Below, piece by piece: positions 25,185 to 33,726 of a stretch of DNA of 59,994 nt. The stretch covers positions 68,681 through 128,674 of the forward strand of contig JACPBS010000006.1 of NCBI GenBank assembly GCA_016180195.1, read 5' to 3'. The stretch's first letter is position 1. Each line of letters starts with the position of its first letter. The notes below the pieces were generated by a model. It was not told the DNA's origin. It made no database searches and worked only from the letters and a program-made list of their open reading frames with translations. Origin of the DNA: Candidatus Woesearchaeota archaeon (GTDB taxonomy: Archaea > Nanobdellota > Nanobdellia > Woesearchaeales > UBA10216). A program made the translations under genes and the position numbers.

Positions 25185-26476
25185 CCTGACGCCGAAACAA
25201 AAATGCTGCCAGTGTAATTTCCCGGCAGGCTTGTTCCCGGCAGGTCAAGCCTGAACGAAAGGTGCTGGAGAGAATCCTGGCCAGGGGTGAGGTTTACATT
25301 AACCCGGTGCTTCACCAAGCTAAGCTTGCCTGAAAGAGGGCCTGAATATTCATCACCGAACGTGAAGCTTATATTCCCTGAACCAATATAGCTGCCCCCA
25401 TAAGCCAAATCAGTGCCTGAAATCTCAAAATTGGCATGCTTGTTGCCAGTGTTCCTTATCGTAACCCTGCCAGTGCTTCCCAAATTGTAATCCCCTTTAA
25501 TCTCAGCAGACGTGCCCGGAGCAGAAGAAAAATACAGCTTATCAGTATCCAGCTCAACCGAAAGCAGCCCAAGTATCTCTATATCTTGGGATCTTGATTC
25601 GCGGTTGCCATAGAGGTCATATGCATAAAAGCCGATGGTGTGGTTTCCGGAAGGGAAATAAAAAGGCATGCTTATGTTAGCCTCATAGATTGAGGTTGTA
25701 GAGTTTAAGTCGCCAGTTTTATTCATTACGAAAGATTTCGAATCGAAATTAACTGAAACATTTAGTGCACTATTCCTTATAGCGGCCTTTATCCCGATCA
25801 GCCTATCCTTCCCGGGCATCGGCAACACCTGTATTCCCGGTGAAAGAGGATCCTCATCTGAAACATTGACCCATTCGAATGCGGGTGCTGATGATAGCAC
25901 CTCTGCAAAAACAAGTATCTCGCTGCCAGATGATCTTTTGAAGTTGGGCCGCGATGGGTAAAAATCCGCCGAGTTATTCTGCGTGTCAATGTAAAGCCCG
26001 GAAGCCTTTTTCCGTCTAAGGCTAAAGCCTTCTTCAGTTAGTGCTGACGGGGATCCCTCGTACAGCCCGTTATCTATGCCTGACGGATCACCCCAGCCTA
26101 AAGCATCAAGAACCATGCCGTTTGAAACCAAGGCGACACCCCCATCTGAATTTACCAATGTCATAGACTCCTCATAGCTTGCAATCACTCCCTGATTTAG
26201 GGAATTCCATCCTGAATCTGCAATAAGGTAATGCTCCCCCGGAGCAAGAAACGTGCCTGCCGGGATTGTGGCATCACCTTGTGATGACTCGGTTTTAATT
26301 GCCATGCCGCCCAAATCTATCCTATTTTCTGTCGGGTTATAGATCTCAACAGCTTCCCCGCCTGACTCATTAAACGGGTTGTAAAGGACTTCTGTTATGA
26401 TTATGTTGTCGAGTGCGGTTACAGAGGCAAAAGAAAAAAGGGCCATAAAAATCGGCAATATCAGCTTTGATTTCAT
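25181..26476 (-). CDS. Secreted protein with lamin-tail domain
   Basis: The 431-residue protein has a signal peptide (MKSKLILPIFMALFSFASVT), then a lamin-tail domain: DNIIITEVLYNPFNESGGEA, VEIYNPTENRIDLGGMAIK, PAGTFLAPGEHYLIAD and VALVSNGMVLDALGWGD. The rest is beta-rich Ig-like repeats, with a CARDB/NEW-type domain near the end (GSTGRVTIRNTGNKHANFEI). Prokaryotic lamin-tail domains occur in secreted nucleases and surface proteins; here no nuclease domain is seen. A ttttaaatc TATA-like box lies at about 26496-26504. Confidence 0.8.
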   Translation of the reverse strand: MKSKLILPIFMALFSFASVTALDNIIITEVLYNPFNESGGEAVEIYNPTENRIDLGGMAIKTESSQGDATIPAGTFLAPGEHYLIADSGWNSLNQGVIASYEESMTLVNSDGGVALVSNGMVLDALGWGDPSGIDNGLYEGSPSALTEEGFSLRRKKASGLYIDTQNNSADFYPSRPNFKRSSGSEILVFAEVLSSAPAFEWVNVSDEDPLSPGIQVLPMPGKDRLIGIKAAIRNSALNVSVNFDSKSFVMNKTGDLNSTTSIYEANISMPFYFPSGNHTIGFYAYDLYGNRESRSQDIEILGLLSVELDTDKLYFSSAPGTSAEIKGDYNLGSTGRVTIRNTGNKHANFEISGTDLAYGGSYIGSGNISFTFGDEYSGPLSGKLSLVKHRVNVNLTPGQDSLQHLSFRLDLPGTSLPGNYTGSIFVSASG

Positions 26477-26764
26477 CCCGAAAGCTAAATCGGAAGATTT
26501 AAAATGCGTTTCTGTGAAAAAACCGGAAACGCTTCAAAATAAGTGTAAGCTTTTCTGATTTAAACCAGAGCCTTTTAACAATGAATTTTTTCCTCGGAAA
26601 TTTCCCGAAAAAACCGGAGAACGTGTCAAATATAAGTTATACTGTATATCTTTTTATGCTAGAATGCGACGCAAAAATAAGGAAATGGGAAATTCATTAG
26701 GTATTGTTTTGCTTAGGAGACAAGGCATTTCAGGGAATGCAAAATGTCAAGTTCGTTAAATAAT
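26477..26764. other. Intergenic gap with no clear gene
   Basis: This AT-rich gap contains the minus-strand promoter of the lamin-tail gene near 26500. A 31-codon plus-strand frame at 26664-26759 follows a TATA-like tract at 26631-26641 but has no ribosome binding site or recognisable sequence; I do not call it a gene. Confidence 0.4.
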
Positions 26765-27331
26765 TTAAACTTTCCCCCTGCTTTCCCCGAATACCAATCC
26801 TGAGGCAATAATATGGGCAGCCCTTATTGGCTCAGGGATGAAGCTGTGGGTTGCGGTTACCCTTATGATCTCAGCAGCCTTCTCAGATGTGATATTTATC
26901 AATTGGCAGTAGACATTCCCTATTTTTTCAACCTTCCCTGCCTTTTCGATCAGCCTTATCTTTTCCTCCATCTTCAGATTTTTAAGCACGGTAATTATCC
27001 TTTCAAAATCCGGATAATCCCTTACAACGACTATTACAGGAAGCCCTGTCCTGCTGCTTAATTCGGTCACGTCAACAATGTTGAATCCGCCAACAGCAAT
27101 CCCATCCAACATCAGGCATTGAAGCTGTGGACGAAACTTGCAGCCATTCACCATCTCAATAAGCTTCCAGGTGGAATCAGATCCATCAACCTCGATCCTG
27201 GTTGAGAGAACGCCGTCAATAAAACTGCCACCGCGGAAAAAAGTTGCGATCACAAGGGTTTCCCTATCCCCCTTGAACTTGTCAAAAGGAGCATCGTCAA
27301 TGCCCAGAACCCTGATCTCTTCCTTGACCAT
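26765..27331 (-). CDS. DUF99 family protein (endonuclease V-like, UPF0215)
   Basis: The 188-residue archaeal protein matches DUF99: N-terminal RVLGIDDAPF, VIATFFRGGSFIDGVLST, LQCLMLDGIAVGGFNIVD and LPVIVVVRDYPDFERI. DUF99 has an RNase H-like fold related to endonuclease V, and the aspartates of GIDDA and MLDG could bind metal. Its cellular role is unknown. It starts directly after the FtsX-type permease stop (TGA then ATG), so it is the last gene of the ABC transporter transcript. Confidence 0.88.
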   Translation of the reverse strand: MVKEEIRVLGIDDAPFDKFKGDRETLVIATFFRGGSFIDGVLSTRIEVDGSDSTWKLIEMVNGCKFRPQLQCLMLDGIAVGGFNIVDVTELSSRTGLPVIVVVRDYPDFERIITVLKNLKMEEKIRLIEKAGKVEKIGNVYCQLINITSEKAAEIIRVTATHSFIPEPIRAAHIIASGLVFGESRGKV

Positions 27332-28552
27332 TCACTCATACCTCAATGCGTCCACCGGCTTCAGCCTTGATGCCTGCAAAGCAGGAAAAATCCCGGATGC
27401 TGCCCCAAGGGTGAATGAAAAGGCAAGTGCGCCAACAATAAGATACCAGGGAAAATAAGCCTTGAGAAGCTCGGATCCAAGCGCCTGCATTGCAATGCGT
27501 TCAACACTTTTGCCTATAAGTATCCCAAGGATAACGCCGATTGTTCCCCCGGCAAGGCCGAGCAGGCCTGATTCTGAGAGGAAAAGCAGCAGAACCTGGC
27601 TATTCCTTGCCCCTGTTGCCTTCATGATTCCAATCTCCTTGGTTCTTTCTCTTACCGAAGTGTACATGGTATTCATTATCCCGATACCGCCCACAAGTAT
27701 GCTAATTGCGGCAATCCCTATCACTACGGCCTGAACTACGTTGATTATTGTTGTAAAGCTTTCCAGATACTGCTGGGGAGTCTGTATCTCAAAATCCTCC
27801 CTCCCTTCCTTCTGCCCACGATCCTTTCTCATTGCCCTTCTTATATCTTCAGCGACCAGTGTCAGGTCTTCCCCCTCCTTGACCTGCGCGACGATAACCG
27901 AGATGTCATTATCTGCATCAAACAGTTCCTTCAGCACATCCTGGTTCATCAGAACAGCCTTGTCACTAAACGGATCCCCGATCCTGCTCATAATGCCTAC
28001 AACCTCGAATTTTTTTTGATTGATCTCAAGCTTCGAACCAACGGACACAGGCTTCCCAAAAAGCTTGGAATATGCATAATCGTACCCCACAACAACCTTG
28101 TCCTTATCAGAAGGCTTTAGCATCCTGCCCTGAAGGATCTCATAAGTCCTTGAAGAAAGAATAAGCTCTGCCTCATCCGGCTTGCTTGGTATGCTTACTA
28201 TGCTTCTTGCCTGCTGTTCGTCCCTGAAAATAATAGTGGCTGGCTTAATGACGCGTCCAGCAACCCTTTCAACTCCGCTGACTTTTTTTATCAGCTCAAT
28301 ATCATCCTCGGTAACCTTCCCCGCGGACAAGGTGCCTGGAGGACCAAAGCCTGACGCCTTCGCCTGAATAAGCACCTTGTCAATGCCAAAGGTCGTAAAC
28401 TCCTCATTAATTGCAGCCTGCAGGCCCTGCCCAAGGCTTATCAGGGAAACAACTGCGGCAACTCCTATGAAGATGCCAACCATCGTAAGCCAGCTTCTAA
28501 GCCTTCTATTCCGGATACTTTTTACAGCCAGCGAGAGATAATCGCTAATCAT
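27332..28552 (-). CDS. MacB/FtsX-type ABC transporter permease
   Basis: The 406-residue permease has one N-terminal membrane helix (LTMVGIFIGVAAVVSLISLG), a large extracytoplasmic MacB-PCD domain, and three C-terminal helices with the FtsX signature (RERTKEIGIMKATGARNSQV). MacB-type systems use ATP to drive work outside the membrane: lipoprotein release, peptide export or cell-wall enzyme control. Its partner ATPase is two genes upstream. The start overlaps by eight bases the stop of the secreted COG1361-like gene, so the three genes form one unit. Confidence 0.92.
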   Translation of the reverse strand: MISDYLSLAVKSIRNRRLRSWLTMVGIFIGVAAVVSLISLGQGLQAAINEEFTTFGIDKVLIQAKASGFGPPGTLSAGKVTEDDIELIKKVSGVERVAGRVIKPATIIFRDEQQARSIVSIPSKPDEAELILSSRTYEILQGRMLKPSDKDKVVVGYDYAYSKLFGKPVSVGSKLEINQKKFEVVGIMSRIGDPFSDKAVLMNQDVLKELFDADNDISVIVAQVKEGEDLTLVAEDIRRAMRKDRGQKEGREDFEIQTPQQYLESFTTIINVVQAVVIGIAAISILVGGIGIMNTMYTSVRERTKEIGIMKATGARNSQVLLLFLSESGLLGLAGGTIGVILGILIGKSVERIAMQALGSELLKAYFPWYLIVGALAFSFTLGAASGIFPALQASRLKPVDALRYE

Positions 28553-29768
28553 TCTGTTCCTTTCTAAAAAACTTCCGATAAATCAGAAAGCCCGCAACAA
28601 CCACCGATGCAGCTATGACTATGCCTACAACTGAAGTGCTTCCCATCCCATAAGAATTAATCTGGTCGGAACTGTATATCTTGGGCTCAAGGCTGAATTC
28701 CTGTGAATATTCATTGTTGTTTGAATCCCTGTAAGTCAGAACAGCAGGAATCTTTACCTGATCTGAATCAACATAAATCCTGATCGATGCAGTGTCAAAA
28801 TCATCTGAATCAATGGTTCCCATATAAATCTTTGAAGGTGAAAGAATGTCAGAATCACCTGATTCATGAAGCTCAAGTGTTGCGAGCTTCGCGCCTATCA
28901 GGCCGCTGTTAACAACCTGGATAGTAAACTTCCCCGTTCCCCCTTTCCTCAGCACATCCTGGTCACTGATGATTGCACTCAGAATAGGCTTCCCTCCGAC
29001 AGTAAGCGATATGAGGTCATCCCGTGAAAAGTTCTTTCCAAGCTGGTTGGAGTATGATATCTTTACAGGGATCTTGAAAACTCCAGCAGACGAATCGGGC
29101 AGAGCAACCAGCATGAATTTCAAAGGAACCGATTGCCCGGAAGGGATATCGCTCACCGATTTCTCCTGGGCATCATGAAAAGGTGCAAACGGGACTGAAG
29201 AAGCGGAAAGATCAAGCTTGAGCTGGACATTCTTTATCAGGCTCCGGGCATTGTTCACCAAACGAAGCGTCACATTCACCTTCTCGCCAGGCAGAACCTG
29301 ATCAGGGGAAGACGTTACTGAGCTTATTGTGACAACAGACTGCCTTGCCAGGATGCTTATGTTGAAAGGTCCTGACTTTGAAGAAACCCCATCGCCAAAA
29401 CTATACCTGAGAAATATTTCCCCAGTTCCTTCGCTCGCAACAGGATCCACCAAAAGATCATAACTCACAACAGCTCCAAGCTTGTCCCTCTGCGTTCCAG
29501 CAAGCGTTCCCAGGGTCCTAACCCCTGTTTCCGAGCCCGGGCGCGAAAACGGGTACCCATCAATAAATTCCAGTTTCATGTTCTCTGCAGCCCTGCCCCC
29601 CAGATTATCAACCCTGAACCTCGCAATAAGATGCTCGCCAGGCTCAACAGGGTTTGGTTCCTGATTGATCAGGGTAATCCTTATATTGGGAACGTTTGGA
29701 ATTTCCTGCGCATAAACACCAGCAACTGCAATTGCCAGAATAGCAAATAGTACAAATGCAAACCTCAC
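28545..29768 (-). CDS. Secreted COG1361-like surface protein with C-terminal anchor
   Basis: The 407-residue protein has a signal peptide (RFAFVLFAILAIAVAGVYAQ), three to four CARDB/NEW-type Ig-like domains (PNPVEPGEHLIARFRVDNLG; LPGEKVNVTLRLVNNARS; GTGKFTIQVVNSGLIGAK) and a C-terminal membrane helix followed by a basic tail. Archaeal COG1361 proteins are often encoded between the ATPase and permease of MacB-like transporters, as here, and are thought to be an accessory extracytoplasmic subunit. Overlaps of four and eight bases join it to both neighbours. Confidence 0.85.
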   Translation of the reverse strand: MRFAFVLFAILAIAVAGVYAQEIPNVPNIRITLINQEPNPVEPGEHLIARFRVDNLGGRAAENMKLEFIDGYPFSRPGSETGVRTLGTLAGTQRDKLGAVVSYDLLVDPVASEGTGEIFLRYSFGDGVSSKSGPFNISILARQSVVTISSVTSSPDQVLPGEKVNVTLRLVNNARSLIKNVQLKLDLSASSVPFAPFHDAQEKSVSDIPSGQSVPLKFMLVALPDSSAGVFKIPVKISYSNQLGKNFSRDDLISLTVGGKPILSAIISDQDVLRKGGTGKFTIQVVNSGLIGAKLATLELHESGDSDILSPSKIYMGTIDSDDFDTASIRIYVDSDQVKIPAVLTYRDSNNNEYSQEFSLEPKIYSSDQINSYGMGSTSVVGIVIAASVVVAGFLIYRKFFRKEQND

Positions 29769-30448
29769 TTTAGCCTCCTGTAGTTCTTTCCGTCCATAAT
29801 ATACTCAACCCTTCCTGCCATCCGCGCGAGGTTTTCGTCATGGGTAACCAGTATTATTGTTTTCCCTTCTTTGTTAAGTGAGATAAGCATCTCCATAATG
29901 GACTTTCCAGTTGCCGAATCAAGATTCCCAGTGGGCTCGTCTGCAAGGATAACTTCAGGGTCGTTAGCCAAAGCCCTTGCGATAGACACCCTCTGCTGCT
30001 GGCCTCCTGAAAGCTCCCTGGGCCTGTGGTTCAAGCGCTCACCCAAGCCTACTGAGGACAGCAAATCCATTGCCCTTTTAATCCTTTTCTTTTTCGGAAC
30101 ATTCTGGAATACCATGGGGAGTTCAACATTCTCAACAGCTGAAAGGCTCGGGATAAGGTTGAACTGCTGGAATACGAACCCTATTTTCCTGCCCCTGACC
30201 TGAGCAAGCTCGCTTTCCCTAAGCCGCGAAATGTCATTTCCGTCAAGTAAAACAGTACCTGAAGTAGGGTAATCAAGGCACCCGATCAGGTTCATTGCGG
30301 TCGATTTCCCGCTACCGCTTGGCCCCCTGATGGCTATAAACTCGCCCAAAGAAACATCCAGGTTAATCCCCCTCAGCGCATCCACCCTCACCTTCCCCAT
30401 CACGTATGATTTCCACACGTTCTCCAGGCGGATTATCGAGCGCTTCAT
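29765..30448 (-). CDS. MacB/LolD-type ABC transporter ATPase
   Basis: The 227-residue ATPase has Walker A GPSGSGKST, the Q-loop with FVFQQFNLIPSLSAVENVEL, signature LSGGQQQRVSIARAL, Walker B VILADEPTGNLDS and switch histidine LVTHDE: the LolD/MacB class. The frame extends 28 codons upstream to 30532 through the divergent promoter, but a TATA box 27 bases before ATG 30448 (MKRSIIRLENVWKSY) sets the start there. It leads the ATPase, COG1361, permease, DUF99 operon. Confidence 0.94.
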   Translation of the reverse strand: MKRSIIRLENVWKSYVMGKVRVDALRGINLDVSLGEFIAIRGPSGSGKSTAMNLIGCLDYPTSGTVLLDGNDISRLRESELAQVRGRKIGFVFQQFNLIPSLSAVENVELPMVFQNVPKKKRIKRAMDLLSSVGLGERLNHRPRELSGGQQQRVSIARALANDPEVILADEPTGNLDSATGKSIMEMLISLNKEGKTIILVTHDENLARMAGRVEYIMDGKNYRRLK

Positions 30449-30470
30449 CTGAATTCGCAATATTAAGGCA

Positions 30471-30480
30471 GATATAAATC
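30471..30480 (-). promoter_or_regulatory. TATA box of the ABC transporter operon
   Basis: gatttatatc on the minus strand, 27 bases before ATG 30448; it decides the start. Confidence 0.6.
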
Positions 30481-30512
30481 TTTGCGATGTATTGAGGCGT
30501 TTCCGGGCAAAA

Positions 30513-30522
30513 CTTAAATATA
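30513..30522 (+). promoter_or_regulatory. TATA box for glmS
   Basis: cttaaatata centred 26 bases before ATG 30544; it confirms the start that puts the catalytic Cys next to Met. Confidence 0.65.
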
Positions 30523-30543
30523 TGCTTGCCATCGGCTTCTAAA

Positions 30544-32304
30544 ATGTGTGGAATAATAGCTTACAAAGGACCGCGGGAGGCAGTTCCCATCGTTATCGAG
30601 GGATTGAAAAAGCTTGAATACAGGGGATATGACTCGTGGGGTGTTGCCTCAGTCTCAGGCAAAAGAATAGCCGTGCACAAGAAAGTCGGAAAAGTTGGCA
30701 AAGCTGTTTCATCAGAAATAAGGTTAAAGGGAAATACAGCCATTGCACACACAAGATGGGGCACCCATGGCGGAATAACGGAAAAAAATGCCCATCCCCA
30801 TCTGAGCTGCGATGGCAAATACGCGGTTGTACACAATGGAATCGTTGAGAACTACCAGGAACTCAAGAAGAAGCTCATTGGAGAAGGACATAAGTTTGTT
30901 TCCGAAAGCGACACGGAAGTGATAGTACACCTGATTGAGAAGGAAGCAGGCAAAGGGCTAAAAAACGCGGTGCAGAAAGTCGCAGGCGAGCTAAAAGGAA
31001 GGTCAGCGTTCGTAGTGATGACCGCCGAAGGGGAAATTGCAGCATCAAGAAAGGGCTCGCCTCTGATAGCCGGAAAAGGAAATGGCGAATATTATATAGC
31101 TTCAGACATACCCGCATTTCTTGAGCACACAAACAAAGTAATGTACGTTGACGACAACGAGATGCTTGTTATTGAAGATTCAGAGATAAAATTCTATAGC
31201 ATCGCGACTGGAAAAGAGATACAGAAAAGAACAGTGGAGATTGACTGGAAATCAGAATCAGCCGAGAAGGGGGACTACAAGCATTTCCTGATAAAGGAGA
31301 TAATGGAGCAGAAAGACACCTTATGGAGGGCAATCAACCAGGATGAGTCAAAGATAATCAATGTTGCGAACGAGATAAAAAACGCATACGGGACATTCCT
31401 TGTAGGGTGTGGAACCGCGGGGAAAGTATGCATGACAGGCGAATACCTCTTCGCAAAAATCGCGGCAAAACACCTAAACCATGCAATTGCATCAGAATTC
31501 CCGAGCTACGAGCCATTCCTCACATCAAAGACCCTGATGATAGCAGTTTCGCAAAGCGGCGAGACAGCAGACGTGCTTGAAGCAATCGAATCAGCGAAAT
31601 CAAAGAAAGCAAAGGTAATATCCCTTCTAAACGTGTTCGGAAGCACGATGATGAGGGTATCTGACGAATTCTTCATAGTCAATGCCGGAACAGAAAAGGC
31701 TGTTGTGAGCACAAAAGCAACCACTGCACAGCTTGCAGTCCTGACACTCCTGGCATACGCAGCAGCAGGAAAACTGGGCGAAGGCAAAAGGCTGCTCCTT
31801 GACACAGCCTCGGCAGTAAATGACATGCTAAACCCCCGATATGAGGAGCACATAAGGAAACTGGCTGAAAGACTGCGCAGCAATGAGAATATCTACATAA
31901 TAGGAAGATCATTGAATTATCCAATGGCATTAGAGGCAGCCATAAAGATACAGGAGACAAGCTATATACATGCCGAAGGTTTTGCCGGCGGAGAGCTTAA
32001 GCACGGCCCGATAGCTCTCATAAGCAAGGGAACCCCTTGCATAGCCCTGGTTGCAAATGACCACGTCAAGGATGAGACCATAAGCAACGCAATGGAGATA
32101 AAATCAAGGGGAGGATACATAATAGGCATATCTCCCGAGAACAATGATGTATTCGACTACTGGATCAAGGTTCCTGATGCAGGAAATGCGAGCCCAATAG
32201 TAAACATCATACCAATACAGATACTTGCATACCAGCTTGCAGTGCTTAAGGGCCTGGACCCTGATATGCCCAGGAACCTCGCCAAGTCTGTCACTGTGAA
32301 ATAA
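30544..32304 (+). CDS. glmS: Glutamine-fructose-6-phosphate aminotransferase
   Basis: The 586-residue enzyme makes glucosamine-6-phosphate, the entry step to UDP-GlcNAc. Cys2, exposed after Met removal (MCGIIAYKG), is the glutaminase nucleophile. HTRWGTHG and the VHNGIVENY region follow. Two SIS domains bind the sugar phosphate (VGCGTAGKVCMTGEY, SQSGETADVLEAIE; GRSLNYPMALEAAIK), and the C-terminus ends ARNLAKSVTVK-like, as usual. The glmM and glmU-like genes lie 1.4-5.7 kb downstream, so the pathway is clustered, though not in one operon. Confidence 0.96.
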   Translation: MCGIIAYKGPREAVPIVIEGLKKLEYRGYDSWGVASVSGKRIAVHKKVGKVGKAVSSEIRLKGNTAIAHTRWGTHGGITEKNAHPHLSCDGKYAVVHNGIVENYQELKKKLIGEGHKFVSESDTEVIVHLIEKEAGKGLKNAVQKVAGELKGRSAFVVMTAEGEIAASRKGSPLIAGKGNGEYYIASDIPAFLEHTNKVMYVDDNEMLVIEDSEIKFYSIATGKEIQKRTVEIDWKSESAEKGDYKHFLIKEIMEQKDTLWRAINQDESKIINVANEIKNAYGTFLVGCGTAGKVCMTGEYLFAKIAAKHLNHAIASEFPSYEPFLTSKTLMIAVSQSGETADVLEAIESAKSKKAKVISLLNVFGSTMMRVSDEFFIVNAGTEKAVVSTKATTAQLAVLTLLAYAAAGKLGEGKRLLLDTASAVNDMLNPRYEEHIRKLAERLRSNENIYIIGRSLNYPMALEAAIKIQETSYIHAEGFAGGELKHGPIALISKGTPCIALVANDHVKDETISNAMEIKSRGGYIIGISPENNDVFDYWIKVPDAGNASPIVNIIPIQILAYQLAVLKGLDPDMPRNLAKSVTVK

Positions 32305-32305
32305 A

Positions 32306-32314
32306 TTTATATAG
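32306..32314 (+). promoter_or_regulatory. TATA box for the 32347 gene
   Basis: tttatatag just after the glmS stop; a leader of about ten bases would precede ATG 32347. Confidence 0.45.
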
Positions 32315-32346
32315 TTCAAATTTCATTATTCCAAGAGTGCTCGCAC

Positions 32347-32742
32347 ATGACCATTGATACAGTGCTTGAAAATGTTATTGCAGATGCAAAAACAGCTATA
32401 AGAACGCAAGATCATACAAGTGCGCTGGGTCTTCTAAGGCAGGCATGTCTTGAAATTATAGACGATGAAAAGCAATCTAGAGAACTTGATGAAATCTATG
32501 GCATGATGCAAGAGGCAGCTGGAATAGGATATTTAAGAGTGGCAATCGTTAACCTGCAAGGTCAAGAGTATCAGGTCATTAATCAGGCAAACGCGCTTTC
32601 ACATGGTTATCTCGCACTCCAGGCTGAAATAGGGATTGCAAGGAATATGATGCCTAATCCAAAAATGCGCGCCGCGATAATGGAAGATGCAAAGCGTCTT
32701 AATGACAGCTATCAAGAATTCCTGCTGCTTCTGCTGAAATGA
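32347..32742 (+). CDS. Small helical-repeat protein
   Basis: The 131-residue all-helical protein has TPR-like helices (TVLENVIADAKTAIRTQDHT, SALGLLRQACLEIID, YLALQAEIGIARNM). It shares character with the larger helical proteins at 36361 and 37299, which begin similarly (short start, helix, TDAVTHLRLAIKQG-like units). It may be a scaffolding or adaptor protein; no name can be given. It lies between glmS and the transaldolase with its own promoter. Confidence 0.5.
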   Translation: MTIDTVLENVIADAKTAIRTQDHTSALGLLRQACLEIIDDEKQSRELDEIYGMMQEAAGIGYLRVAIVNLQGQEYQVINQANALSHGYLALQAEIGIARNMMPNPKMRAAIMEDAKRLNDSYQEFLLLLLK

Positions 32743-32811
32743 AATAAAATTTTTCCAAACAAATAAAAATATAAAATCAGGCTTCAATACCTGAACTGGA
32801 GAGTGATTTTT

Positions 32812-33465
32812 ATGAAGCTATTCCTTGACACGGCAAACATATCAGATATAAAAAGACTTAATGGTTTGGGCATCGTTGACGGAGTAACAACAAACCCCTC
32901 ATGGGTGAGCAGGGACAGCAAGGGAAGATCATTCAAGGCAATCGTACAGGAGATCTGTGAAGAAGTAAAAGGGCACGTCAGCGCAGAAGCCACAGCAATC
33001 GACACCGAAGGAATGGTGAAGGAGGCAAGGGAAATAAGCTCCTGGGCTCAGAATGTGGTTGTGAAGCTGCCAACAACCGAGGCAGGCATAAGGGCTTTAA
33101 AGCTGCTTTCTCATGAAGGAATCAAGACAAACATGACCCTTGTCTTCTCCGCAAACCAGGCATTGCTGGCAGGAAAGCTTGGAGCAACCTACGTAAGCCC
33201 GTTCATAGGCAGGCTGTATGATGCGGGATACGATGGAATGCAGCTTGTAAGGGATACTGTCAGGATTTTTAGGAACTACGGGTTTGAGACAAAGGTGCTT
33301 GCAGCAAGCTTCCGAGAGCCCCGCGAGATAACAGCAGCAGCGATAGCCGGAGCTGATGTTGCAACGATCAGGCCAGAGCAGATGGACCAGATGATTCGAA
33401 ACCCGTTCACTGATGCAGGCCTTAAATCCTTCCTTGAGAGCTGGGAGAAGATGGGCAACAAGTAA
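32812..33465 (+). CDS. Transaldolase / fructose-6-phosphate aldolase family (TalC type)
   Basis: The 217-residue protein is a short transaldolase: N-terminal KLFLDTANISDIKRL, GVTTNPS, the Schiff-base lysine in VVVKLPTTEAGIRA, TNMTLVFSANQALLAGKLGA and YVSPFIGRLYD. Archaeal proteins of this group act in sugar-phosphate exchange (fructose-6-P, glyceraldehyde-3-P, erythrose-4-P). An in-frame GTG at 32803 is part of the ggagagtgatt Shine-Dalgarno, so ATG 32812 is the start. It sits between glmS and glmM, both of which use or derive from fructose-6-phosphate. Confidence 0.92.
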   Translation: MKLFLDTANISDIKRLNGLGIVDGVTTNPSWVSRDSKGRSFKAIVQEICEEVKGHVSAEATAIDTEGMVKEAREISSWAQNVVVKLPTTEAGIRALKLLSHEGIKTNMTLVFSANQALLAGKLGATYVSPFIGRLYDAGYDGMQLVRDTVRIFRNYGFETKVLAASFREPREITAAAIAGADVATIRPEQMDQMIRNPFTDAGLKSFLESWEKMGNK

Positions 33466-33523
33466 CCTGTTTGCGCCAGTATCTCCGCATTGTGAGTGAA
33501 ATTTCTGCTTGTTTTCTTTGATT

Positions 33524-33625
33524 GTGCCAACAATAACAATGGTTGGACGCTTTTTTGCTTCAGGCAAAAAAAGCTCTCGCCACCCCGGATGGGGCATCCC
33601 CCGGATCGCCAACCGTTGTTGGCAC
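33524..33625. repeat. Large foldback (nested inverted repeat)
   Basis: The outer arms gtgccaacaa (33524) and ttgttggcac (33616-33625) pair perfectly for ten bases and, after a small bulge, continue tggttgg / ccaacc. The loop contains a strong hairpin of gcttttttgc and its complement (33549-33574) and a second GC-rich one (ccccggat/ggggcatccccc). The folded unit of about 100 bases looks like a structured RNA or a small mobile repeat. It lies between the transaldolase gene and the glmM promoter, so it would be in the transaldolase 3' region if transcribed. Confidence 0.6.
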
Positions 33626-33695
33626 TAAGAGAAAAACGCCGCTTCAAACTCAAGCAGTCAAAACCTATTCGGAGATACTGTTGCGCACCGTTACA

Positions 33696-33704
33696 CTTAA
33701 ATAT
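33696..33704 (+). promoter_or_regulatory. TATA box for glmM
   Basis: cttaaatat centred 27 bases before ATG 33727; it excludes the long upstream extension of the frame. Confidence 0.65.
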
Positions 33705-33726
33705 GCCTCTGTCCAATCGAAAAAAA

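Noticed and set aside
26664-26759. 31-codon frame in the lamin-tail/DUF99 gap
   Set aside because: Only a weak TATA-like tract supports it; no ribosome site, motif or neighbour logic.
33524-33625. Integron attC-like site
   Set aside because: The arms lack the RYYYAAC / GTTRRRY boxes, and no integron integrase or cassette array is near.
33496-33726. N-terminal extension of the glmM frame by 77 codons
   Set aside because: The extension crosses the foldback and the TATA box; the family start MRLFGTDGIRG fits ATG 33727.
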